DNA of 34,004 nucleotides from positions 32,345 to 66,348 of the forward strand of contig JAPPMB010000035.1 in assembly GCA_028819255.1 (NCBI GenBank), read 5' to 3'. The DNA comes from Bryobacterales bacterium. Its GTDB lineage: Bacteria > Acidobacteriota > Terriglobia > Bryobacterales > UBA6623. The number at the start of each line of letters is the position of its first letter. Position 1 is the first letter of the stretch. This document shows positions 25,443 through 32,607 of the stretch, piece by piece. Below the pieces are notes generated by a model. The model made no database searches. It was given only the letters and a program-made list of their open reading frames with translations, and was not told where the DNA came from. Position numbers and translations under genes: made by a program.

Positions 25443-26330
25443 CTATCCGGCGGCCCGGCGCGCGGCCGATGAGATCACTCCGATCACGCCGGTGTCGAAG
25501 CTGCCGGCGCCGTGGAAGATCGAATGGGTCAGCGCATGCACCTTGAACATGGCGAGCACCGCCACCAGCAGGACCGTCGCGGAGTAGAAGAACCACACGA
25601 CCTGCGCCTCCAGCCGGGCGGGCACGGTGCTCCACAGCCCGTCGAGCATGAACGAGCAGAGGGCCAGGAAGGTCCACCCCACCGCCGTGTAGAAGGAGAA
25701 CTGCAGGTACGACCGCAGCCAGCCCCAGAAGAGGAAGTCCATCTTCGGCACGAACAGCCACGGGATGAACAGCGGACCGAGCACGACGCAGGCCCCGGCC
25801 GCGACCCGCCCCGCGGCGACCGAGGCGATCAGCAGGGCGGTGCAGGCGGTGTTGAACAGCAGGATCAGAAACGTCCACGCCATCGCGCCGGCCCCTCGAA
25901 AGAAGTCGAAGAAGCTCCCCGAGGAGAGGTTCCGCCAACCGTCGTGGAACGACTGCGCAAAGCCCCAGGTGATGAAGCCGTCGATCTGGCGGGAATAGAA
26001 GTCCCCGGCCCGGATCGGCAGCGTCGAGAAGGGCATGCCGAGGCCGGGAACGTCCCGGACGTAGAAGCGCAGCATCGTCAGACTGAGCGCCATCGCCAGC
26101 ACCAGCGGCGCGAAGCGGGACCACGGGACGCCTTCGCCGGACAGGGCCGTCTGGATCCCGAACCAGGCGATCGTGAGGGCTGCGAGCGCCCGGAACAGCA
26201 GCAGGCCCTCGCCGACGAAGAGCGGGCCAAGGCTGTCGATCGCCTGGTCGATCGCCGCGAAGGCCCACACGAGCGGAAACTCCGTCGGGTCGGTCGGCGG
26301 AACGGGCGGGGGAGAGGGAAGGATCTGCAT
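25443..26330 (-). CDS. trbL: TrbL/VirB6-type polytopic membrane protein
   Basis: 295 aa. A Pro-rich N-terminus (PSPPPVPPTDP), then five to six hydrophobic segments: about 44-60, 72-88, 150-185 (a pair), 195-210, 215-245 and 255-275. Charged loops carry RNLSSGSFFDFFRG and KMDFLFWGWLR. This architecture matches the VirB6/TrbL channel subunits, which form the inner-membrane part of the DNA path. It is shorter than RP4 TrbL (about 500 aa) and closer to VirB6. AGGAGA precedes the ATG by nine bases. Subfamily assignment is less sure than for trbF, trbG and trbI. Confidence 0.78.
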   Translation of the reverse strand: MQILPSPPPVPPTDPTEFPLVWAFAAIDQAIDSLGPLFVGEGLLLFRALAALTIAWFGIQTALSGEGVPWSRFAPLVLAMALSLTMLRFYVRDVPGLGMPFSTLPIRAGDFYSRQIDGFITWGFAQSFHDGWRNLSSGSFFDFFRGAGAMAWTFLILLFNTACTALLIASVAAGRVAAGACVVLGPLFIPWLFVPKMDFLFWGWLRSYLQFSFYTAVGWTFLALCSFMLDGLWSTVPARLEAQVVWFFYSATVLLVAVLAMFKVHALTHSIFHGAGSFDTGVIGVISSAARRAAG

Positions 26331-26354
26331 GACGTTGTTTCTCCTGTCTTCGGG

Positions 26355-27215
26355 TCAGGGCATGCGCCAGTTCGGCGGCGGCTGGGCCGCCACGAGGGCG
26401 CGATACTCGGCGGCGGCTGCCATCGAGCGCGCCAGACGGTCGCGTTCGCGCTTCAGCCCGGCGAGCTCGGCCTCGAGGAGCGCGTCGAGCAGCTGGTTGG
26501 TCTGCTCCGTGCCGCGGACTTGCCGGATCTGGGCGACGGAGACCTTGCCGAGCAGGGCCGGCAGGGCCTGTGCCGCATTCCCCGGGTCGAGTGCGTCCCG
26601 CTCCAGCAGGTCGTGGGCGCGCCGGCGCTGCGGGGCCAGCCGGCGCAGCTCGCCCAGCACGGCCATCGAGCGCACCGAGGCGGCGTCCGCAAGCTCCACC
26701 GTCGCGTGCCCGCGCCGGACCGTGTCCCGGACCTCGGGCGGCAGGGTGGGCAGGACCGGCGTCCAGTCCGGCACGGGCTCGGCCGCCCGGCCGTACGCCG
26801 CGACGGGGCCGCCCGGCACCGCCGCGCCGTTGAGGACCCGCGTCCAGTCCCCGCTCGTGCCGTGGCGGTCCGCTGCGACGCTCTGAAGCCACGGCGTGGC
26901 GTCCGCCCGGAATCGGCCAAGCGGGCCAAGGCTGCGGAGCGTCCCCGCCGCGCCGGCGTAGTGGTCGAGCGTGCTCGTCGCGATGGCGTTGATGTCCTGC
27001 AGCTCGCGGAGCCGCTCCTGGGCGGCCGCGACCACGGGGGCGGCCTCCTTCACGCTGACCGGCATCAGGCCGGCCAGGCTGAAGCCGCCGCCTCCGAGGC
27101 CGATGGCGTTGCCGACGGCGTTGCCGATCGCGGAAACGAATGAGCCCCAGAACGGACGCGCGGGCGCGGCCGCCAGAAGCACGAGTGCAAGAAGCGGAAC
27201 GAGCTTTCTTGTCAT
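26355..27215 (-). CDS. trbJ: TrbJ/VirB5-type secreted T4SS protein
   Basis: 286 aa with a Sec signal ending near residue 20. The body is mostly alpha-helical: AQERLRELQDINAIATSTLDHY, DAASVRSMAVLGELRR, SVAQIRQVRGTEQTNQLLDA, LAGLKRERDRLARSM, which resembles the TrbJ/VirB5 family, minor pilus components at the pilus tip. Gly/Ala-rich residues 29-50 are atypical. AAGGAG lies seven bases before ATG. It overlaps trbI by 4 bases. Homology is judged from pattern and position, so moderate confidence. Confidence 0.75.
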   Translation of the reverse strand: MTRKLVPLLALVLLAAAPARPFWGSFVSAIGNAVGNAIGLGGGGFSLAGLMPVSVKEAAPVVAAAQERLRELQDINAIATSTLDHYAGAAGTLRSLGPLGRFRADATPWLQSVAADRHGTSGDWTRVLNGAAVPGGPVAAYGRAAEPVPDWTPVLPTLPPEVRDTVRRGHATVELADAASVRSMAVLGELRRLAPQRRRAHDLLERDALDPGNAAQALPALLGKVSVAQIRQVRGTEQTNQLLDALLEAELAGLKRERDRLARSMAAAAEYRALVAAQPPPNWRMP

Positions 27216-28423
27216 GGCAGTTCTCCTTTCCCGCGGTTTCGCGGGTCTCCGTACCTGGGAAGTTCCAGATCCTCCGTCACGTAGATGCGAACGCGGTGCC
27301 CCTCACGCACAGTGATCCGGGGCAACCGGTTCAGATAGCGGTCCAGAACGCGCTCGGCGGCTTGGGAAAGGCCGGAGCCGACCGAGAGCCGGGTCGCGCC
27401 GAGCCGCGATCCCGCGATCCCGGGCGCACCTCCCGCCTGGGAAAGGCCGGCCAGGATCCCGACCGCCCCGGCGGCGGCAAAGCTGGCCGGATAGTGTCGT
27501 TGGACACGGTCTCTGAGGCCCGTTTCGCCGACCTGGTTGAGGCCCTCGCTGCGGCCCAGTTCGACCGCGGTTCCGTCGGGCAGGATGAGCCGGTGGAAGA
27601 CGACCGACAGCCGCGACTGTCCCCACTCCTCGACGCGGTCCGCCCGGCCGATCGCGCGCGCGCCCCTCGGCACCAGCAGCCGCAGTCGGCGGCGATCATG
27701 GACGTCGGCCGACACCATGGCGACCACGGGTCCGGTGAATTCGCCGCTCAGCCTGTTGACCAGGACGGCCTCAAGGAATTCGCCCTCGCGAAGGACGTAG
27801 GTCTCGGTTGAGGTGTCGGCGACGCCCTCGGCCGAAGGCTTCGGCGCCGCGGGCGGGTCCGGCCGGCCGACGACCGGCGCCCCGGGCGCCGGCGGCGCGG
27901 CGTCCGCGGGACCGCCCGCAGCAGGATTCGCCCGGCCAGGCGGGGAAGACTTGCCGGGAACGTCCCGGACGGACTGTACCAGCGGAGGGGCGCGCAGCGA
28001 CCGGTAGCGCCGAAGCCGCTCCTCGCGCTCGATCTCCTCCTCCGGACTCGCGGAGTAGTAAGCCGGAACCGCTGGGTCCAAGTGCCGCCCGGCCGTGCCG
28101 GGAAGCGGCTCAGGCGCCTGGGGCAGTCCGTCCGGACGGGGCTCGCGCGCTCCGAGCTCCCTTCGAACCCGCCGCTCCGCATCCCGCACCGCCTCCTCGC
28201 GCATGCGCCGGGCGGCGCCCTCCACCGAGCTGACCTCCACGCCGGTGGCGGCGCGGGCAGGGTCCGGAGTCTCCGAGCCGGGATCGGCGGAGGGGTCCGG
28301 TCCCCCGGGGAACGACACCAGCGTGATCGCAATGACGGCTGCGAGGCATCCCAGCAGCCACATCTGCGCCCGGGCCGGGATCGCGCCCGTCGGCCGCGGG
28401 ATCCGATCCAGGATCTTCTTCAT
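27212..28423 (-). CDS. trbI: TrbI/VirB10-type T4SS core protein
   Basis: 403 aa. One membrane segment (about 22-41, MWLLGCLAAVIAITLVSF), a long Pro/Ala-rich periplasmic linker (about 45-200) and the C-terminal beta-barrel domain with YVLREGEFLEAVLVNRLSGE, RLLVPRGARAIG, WGQSRLSVVFHRLILPDGT, and the antenna region GAVGILAGLSQAG, ending in HRVRIYVTEDLELP. VirB10 proteins bridge inner and outer membranes and sense ATPase state. Length is normal (about 380-480). It lies between trbG and trbJ with a 4-base overlap to the latter. Confidence 0.9.
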   Translation of the reverse strand: MKKILDRIPRPTGAIPARAQMWLLGCLAAVIAITLVSFPGGPDPSADPGSETPDPARAATGVEVSSVEGAARRMREEAVRDAERRVRRELGAREPRPDGLPQAPEPLPGTAGRHLDPAVPAYYSASPEEEIEREERLRRYRSLRAPPLVQSVRDVPGKSSPPGRANPAAGGPADAAPPAPGAPVVGRPDPPAAPKPSAEGVADTSTETYVLREGEFLEAVLVNRLSGEFTGPVVAMVSADVHDRRRLRLLVPRGARAIGRADRVEEWGQSRLSVVFHRLILPDGTAVELGRSEGLNQVGETGLRDRVQRHYPASFAAAGAVGILAGLSQAGGAPGIAGSRLGATRLSVGSGLSQAAERVLDRYLNRLPRITVREGHRVRIYVTEDLELPRYGDPRNRGKGELP

Positions 28424-28436
28424 CGCCGGCCCCCCG

Positions 28437-29246
28437 TCAGCGCCGCACCCGGCGGAACCGCAGCTGGCGCTTGCCGATCTGCAGCCAGCCGTCGCCCAGA
28501 ATCCGCTTCGTCACGTACAGGCCGTTCTCGAAGTCGTACGGCACGAGCGACGGCTTGCCGTCCCGCTCCTCGTACAGCGCCGGGGCCTCCTCGGGGTCCG
28601 CGCGGATGTACGTGAAGCGGTCGTCGCGCCACATTGCCCGCACCTGGAACGGGTCCCGCAGCGGCCGGCGGCCGATCCGGTAGTCGAACCGCAGCGTCAG
28701 CGGATACTCGGCGCGGAACCGCTCCCGTTCGGCCTCAATCACGCGCCGGGCGCGCTTTTCCGCCTCCTCGGCCTCCTGCCGGGCCGTTTCCGCCTCGACC
28801 TCGAAGGCTGCGGCTGCGCCGCGGGGCTCGAACTGCAGCGGCTCGAGCCCGGCGGGCCCCGCCTCCGTGGGATCCTGCGGTTCCAGGAAGAGCTTCAGGT
28901 CGGGCTCGCCCGCCCCGTCCCCGATCTCGCGCGCAAGCAGGGTGTACACGCTGCCCTTGTCGGTCACGAGGGTGACGTTGGTGGCGGCGGCGGCGGTGCT
29001 CGGCTTGATGAACGCCAGGTTCGCGGCACCCTGCACGCTCCAGTACTCCGGGTCGCCGCAGACCCAGTCCAGGATGGTCTCGCCCTCGGGCAGCACGATT
29101 GCGGTGGCGTAGCGCAGGCGCGCCCGCACCTCGACCACGTCGTCGGGTCCGGCCTGGACCCTGCGCGCTTCCAGACGGGCGGGTCCGAGGGCGGCGGCGG
29201 CGACGGCCAGCGCGCAAACGGCAAGCAGGTTGGATGTGGTTCTCAT
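28437..29246 (-). CDS. trbG: TrbG/VirB9-type T4SS outer-membrane-complex protein
   Basis: 269 aa with a Sec signal (about 26 residues, cleavage near LEA). The N-terminal beta domain shows RYATAIVLPEGETILDWVCG and AAATNVTLVTDKGSVYTLLA. An Ala/Glu-rich helical linker follows (about 135-180). The C-terminal domain has RLRFDYRIG-like and WRDDRFTYIRADPEEAPALY segments and ends in LQIGKRQLRFRR. These are family hallmarks. VirB9/TrbG forms the outer ring with VirB7 and VirB10. GGAGGA lies in the end of the upstream virB4 frame, giving coupling. Confidence 0.9.
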   Translation of the reverse strand: MRTTSNLLAVCALAVAAAALGPARLEARRVQAGPDDVVEVRARLRYATAIVLPEGETILDWVCGDPEYWSVQGAANLAFIKPSTAAAATNVTLVTDKGSVYTLLAREIGDGAGEPDLKLFLEPQDPTEAGPAGLEPLQFEPRGAAAAFEVEAETARQEAEEAEKRARRVIEAERERFRAEYPLTLRFDYRIGRRPLRDPFQVRAMWRDDRFTYIRADPEEAPALYEERDGKPSLVPYDFENGLYVTKRILGDGWLQIGKRQLRFRRVRR

Positions 29247-29250
29247 CGGT

Positions 29251-30385
29251 TCAGTCCTCCAGAAGGGAGTCGAGGCCGCGCTCGAAGCCGAGCTTGCGGA
29301 TGGCTGCCCGGCGCCGCGCCGCCTCGACGGGGTTGGTGGTGTACAGCCAGTAGCTGCGTTTGTCGACGTTCAGCTCCAGCACCTGCGCCGCTCCGGGGCG
29401 GTGCAGCAGAAGCTGCCGTTTCGGCACGAGCGCCCGGACCGCCTCCGCCTCGGCGGGCCGCAGTCCGAACGCCTCGACGTACTCCGAGGTGTCCAGTTCG
29501 GGGTTCGCCAGGAAGATCTTGGTCAGGCAGCTCTCGGCCACCGTCCGGCACAGGCCCGCATCGCGGGCGGCGTCGCCGGGAGACTGCGTCGCCAGCACGA
29601 CTCCGGCATTGCACTTGCGCCAGGTCTTGAGGCCTTCCGCCAGATACGCGCCGATGCGCGGGTCGGCCAGGAAGCGCCACGCCTCGTCGACAACCAGCAG
29701 TTTCCAGCGGGTCAGTTCCGCGGGATCGGCCACGGCCGAGCCGAGCCGGTGCAGGAGGTAGTAGAGAAGCGCCCGGGCGAGCTCCGGCTTGCCGGCCGCG
29801 CCGGCAAGATCGAGCGCCTGCCAGTCGGCCAGCTCCAGTCTGTCCTCGGGGTTGTCGAAGACCTGGCCCCAGACCCCGCCTCGCGTCCACGCGCCCAGCG
29901 GGGCGCCCAGACCTGCCGGAAGCAGGCCCTGCAGGGACGAAAGCGTGCGAGCCTCCGGCTCCAGCTCGTAGATCGCCGCGATCTGCGACCGCAGCTCCGC
30001 CCGCTCGCGGGCGTCGCAGGTCTTCCCCTCGATGTCGAGGAGAAGCCGGACGAACGATTCCAGGAACTGCTGGTTGTCCGGAGTCGGCTCGAGTGCCCGA
30101 AACGGGTTGAGCGGACAGGTGAGGCCGCCCTCCTGGAGCGAAAGCTCGACGTACGCGCCCCCGACGAGTTCGGTCAGGCTCCGGTAGGACCCGCCCAGGT
30201 CGAGAATGCAGACGCGGGGGGCGTACTTGCGCGCCTGGGCCAGTAGGAAATTGAGCAGGAAGCTCTTGCCCGAGCCCGTCGCGCCGATCACCAGCGCGTG
30301 CGCGATGTCGCCCGCGTGCGCGGAATAGAAGTACGGCGTCTTCCGGCCCGTCTCGAGCACCGCCAGGCACTCGTCTCCCAAGTGA
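29251..30385 (-). pseudogene. trbE: VirB4/TrbE ATPase, C-terminal half only
   Basis: About 375 aa of the motor domain are intact: ALVIGATGSGKSFLLNFLL (Walker A), CILDLGGSYRSLTELVGG, LLVVDEAWRFLAD (Walker B), VVLATQSPGD, and the C-terminal SYWLYTTNPVEAARRRAA. Full VirB4/TrbE proteins have about 800 aa; the whole N-terminal half is missing. Family similarity stops near LGDECLAVLETG at about 30385, where repA-side DNA begins. The frame runs on to 30543, with an in-frame ATG at 30450 that would add about 20 residues read from the repA leader, so a headless ATPase might still be made. Loss of the N-terminal domain should stop it from docking to VirB3/VirB8. Confidence 0.85.
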
Positions 30386-30448
30386 CTACATATTGCGGCC
30401 CGCCGCCGGGCCGAAGGATCGAGGTGCCGAGCAGCCGGAAAGGCTGGC

Positions 30449-31567
30449 ATGGAGACAATCCGGTTTTCGAAGGAGAGCCGCCACCAGGCCCAGGTCCGCT
30501 TCGGGCAGGCCATTGAGTCCCTGCAGAAGCAGGGGGATCTCACCGCGGGAGAGCTGGACCTGCTGCAGGCGCAGCGTCCGGTCGGGATCGATGATGCGAA
30601 TCAGATCGTCATCGAGTACGCCACGGAGGCCGAAGCGGGAAACGCTGCCGGTCCCGCCTTCCTCAAGGCCAGCTGGGAGGTGCATCGGCTGGGCCTCGCG
30701 GAGCGCCTGCGGCAGCTGGTGCTCGAGACGGTCCGGAAGCGCCTGCGCGCCCGCTCCGGCCGGCCCAGGCAGCGGGTGCTCTACATGCCGTCGCGGCTTG
30801 TGTCGACGACGCTGCCGCACCGCCGCGTGAAGGGGAAGGAATTCGTCCGCACCAACGGCGACATGACCATGTCGCTCGTCGCGACCCGCAAGCCCGGCCT
30901 GCCGTACGGGACCTATCCGAGGCTCGCGCTGATGCACCTCACGGCCCGGGCCGTGCTCGAGGGTCGGCGGCACCTGCTGATCGGCGAGTCGGCCACCGAC
31001 TTTCTCGCGGCGCTCGGCATCAACGACAGCGGCGGTCCCCGGGGCAGCGCAACACGCGCCCGCGCCCAGGTGCGGAGGCTCGCCAGCACCGCGTTCACAT
31101 GGGAGTCCCGAAGCTCTCGCCGCAGCCGAGACCGCTGGCGCGGCATGCTGCTCGCAGACGAGTGGGATCGCCGCCCCGGTGCGGGCATGCGCGTCACCCT
31201 GAGTGCGCCCTTCTTCGACATGGCCCGCTCATCCTCGGTGCCGCTGGACGCTCAAATCGTCCAGAAGCTGCGCCGCTCGCCGCTGGCGCTGGACGTCTAT
31301 GCCTGGCTGACGTGGCGGGTGAGCACCCTGAGGAAGGAGACCGTGATCCCGTGGCTCGCGCTGGAGCGACAGCTGGGCTGCGACTACCGAAGACCGAGGC
31401 AGTTCCGCTTCGAGTTTCGCCGCCGCCTACGGCAGATCACCGGTCTCTGGCCCGGCGTAAATGCCGAGCCTCGACTGCGCGGACTCCTCCTGCGCCCCTC
31501 CGCACCGTCGGTCCTGAGCTGGCTGGAGCACCACACCCCACACGCGAGGAGGCCGCCCGATGAGTAG
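30449..31567 (+). CDS. repA: Plasmid replication initiator, RepA_C family
   Basis: 372 aa, plus strand, divergent from the T4SS operon. The C-terminal RepA_C region is clear: LPYGTYPRLALMHLTARAVL, LLIGESATDFLAALGI, ARAQVRRLASTAFTW, SAPFFDMARSSSVPLD, LRRSPLALDVYAWLTWRVS, IPWLALERQLGCDY, FEFRRRLRQITGLWP, LLLRPSAPSVLSWL. These proteins bind iterons and open the origin; six iterons lie 545 bases downstream of its stop. The first 100 residues are less conserved. The start at 30449 has only a weak ribosome site (GGAAAGG) and lies 60-70 bases from the VirB4 break. The stop overlaps the next gene by 8 bases. Confidence 0.88.
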   Translation: METIRFSKESRHQAQVRFGQAIESLQKQGDLTAGELDLLQAQRPVGIDDANQIVIEYATEAEAGNAAGPAFLKASWEVHRLGLAERLRQLVLETVRKRLRARSGRPRQRVLYMPSRLVSTTLPHRRVKGKEFVRTNGDMTMSLVATRKPGLPYGTYPRLALMHLTARAVLEGRRHLLIGESATDFLAALGINDSGGPRGSATRARAQVRRLASTAFTWESRSSRRSRDRWRGMLLADEWDRRPGAGMRVTLSAPFFDMARSSSVPLDAQIVQKLRRSPLALDVYAWLTWRVSTLRKETVIPWLALERQLGCDYRRPRQFRFEFRRRLRQITGLWPGVNAEPRLRGLLLRPSAPSVLSWLEHHTPHARRPPDE

Positions 31568-32045
31568 GCGACGGCCAAAGACCGCCCGGGAAGCCCACAT
31601 GAAGCGCGTCACGGTGCGGATCCCCGAGGAGCTGGACCGCGAGCTGCGCCGCCACGTGACGTTCGGCCCGCGAGGCGAGACCGTCGCGAAGTGGGTCCGC
31701 GCCGCCGTGCGGCAGCGCATGTCGATGCGCACGGTCGAAGAGATCGCGGCCGCCCGCGCCCACGGCATCGTGCCATCGCCCCCGCAGCGCGTAGAGGTCA
31801 GGACCAAAGGCCGCATGAAGCGCGTCACGGTGCGGATCCCCGCTTCGCACGAGCGCGAAATCCGCCGCTACTACATGCGGCGAGGCGAGACCGTCGCGGA
31901 GTGGGTCCGCGCCGCGATTCGCGAGCGCGTGGAAAAACACCGCGCCGCCAGGATCAGGATCGAACGCCAATTCGGCCTACGCCCCGCCGCAGCCAAGGCT
32001 GCGCGCCGGACGCTGCGCGACCAGTCACCCTCGCGGTGCCGCTAG
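31560..32045 (+). CDS. Tandem ribbon-helix-helix protein, likely copy-control or partition regulator
   Basis: 161 aa. Two RHH-like units lie in one chain: MKRVTVRIPEELDRELRR with GETVAKWVRAAVRQRM (residues 14-54) and MKRVTVRIPASHEREIRR with GETVAEWVRAAIRERV (about 86-124), joined by a 30-residue linker and followed by a basic tail. RHH proteins normally dimerise to form the DNA-contacting strand pair; here one chain could supply both halves. The repeats are near identical at the DNA level, so the duplication is recent. It overlaps repA by 8 bases and lies just before the iterons, which suggests control of repA or origin use; that is inference. Confidence 0.85.
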   Translation: MSRRRPKTAREAHMKRVTVRIPEELDRELRRHVTFGPRGETVAKWVRAAVRQRMSMRTVEEIAAARAHGIVPSPPQRVEVRTKGRMKRVTVRIPASHEREIRRYYMRRGETVAEWVRAAIRERVEKHRAARIRIERQFGLRPAAAKAARRTLRDQSPSRCR

Positions 32046-32111
32046 CTCCTCCCCAAACCGCGCAGGCACCCTGTCGCCACTCGCGAACAGGCCGTGCCGG
32101 CCCCGGACCGT

Positions 32112-32244
32112 CCGCTGAAACGCTGACGCTTTTTTCGTCCGCTGAAACACTGACGCCCCTCCGCCGAAACACTGACGCCCTTCCGCTGAAACACTGACGC
32201 CCTTCCGCTGAAACGCTGACGGATTTCCGCTGAAACACTGACGC
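32112..32244 (+). repeat. Six iterons, probable plasmid replication origin (oriV)
   Basis: The 18-base core CCGCTGAAACACTGACGC occurs six times, starting at 32112, 32139, 32161, 32183, 32205 and 32227. The last five are spaced exactly 22 bases (two helical turns); the first gap is 27 because of a T-run insertion. Variants: the first and fifth have CGCTGACG in place of CACTGACG, the third has CCGCCG, and the fifth ends CGG. This is the RepA binding array expected downstream of repA. Confidence 0.92.
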
Positions 32245-32264
32245 CCCCTTATGTATTAGGAAAG

Positions 32265-32304
32265 CCTGTAGCTACCTATAGTTCCCTGTAGTACTACCTG
32301 TAGG
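32265..32304 (+). repeat. CCTGTAG repeat cluster beside the iterons
   Basis: CCTGTAG starts at 32265, 32285 and 32297, with CCTATAG at 32275, so the first three units have 10-base (one-turn) phasing. Two perfect palindromes are embedded: GTAGCTAC (32268-32275) and GTAGTACTAC (32288-32297). It is AT-richer than its surroundings and could be part of the opening region or a second protein's site. Confidence 0.7.
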
Positions 32305-32607
32305 ATGCGCGCGCGCTGGCCTCATCCGACGCCAAGGGGTGCAGGGCAGGCACAGGTGGGCGCGCTGCGCGCCCTGAGAGAGATCTGCTAGCCGCCGGAC
32401 CGCCATCACCGCCTCCCCGGGGATCCCGCGCCGCCGACTGCCCGGACTGGCGGATCCGCGGACTGGAGACCTGCCAGATCGTCCACCGACCCGCATGCAG
32501 GCCGCCGACTGCGCAGACCGTCCCGGGTCCATGACGCCCGCCGCCGCGACGCGCCGATCCGTCCCGGAACGCAGCATGCCGCCGGTTCCGGGGGGTACTC
32601 TGGCCGT
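32305..32607. other. Origin-flanking stretch with a strong hairpin, no gene
   Basis: A perfect 7-bp stem with 3-base loop, GGGCGCG CTG CGCGCCC, lies at 32358-32374 with no T-run after it. Open frames across the region show no domain. It probably belongs to the origin or to the leader of the next gene. Confidence 0.5.

Noticed and set aside
25429..26892. 487-codon minus-strand open frame
   Set aside because: Out-of-frame reading of trbL and trbJ; Arg/Ala/Gly-rich with no motif, whereas the other frame has membrane segments and ribosome sites.
25512..27143. 543-codon plus-strand open frame
   Set aside because: Antisense of the T4SS genes, very rich in Arg/Gln/Gly, no start signal or domain.
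28095..30246. Two long plus-strand frames opposite trbI, trbG and virB4
   Set aside because: Antisense shadows in high-GC DNA; the minus strand carries clear family motifs throughout.
32112..32304. CRISPR-like array
   Set aside because: The 18-base units are spaced by only 4 nearly constant bases with no unique spacers; location after repA marks them as iterons.
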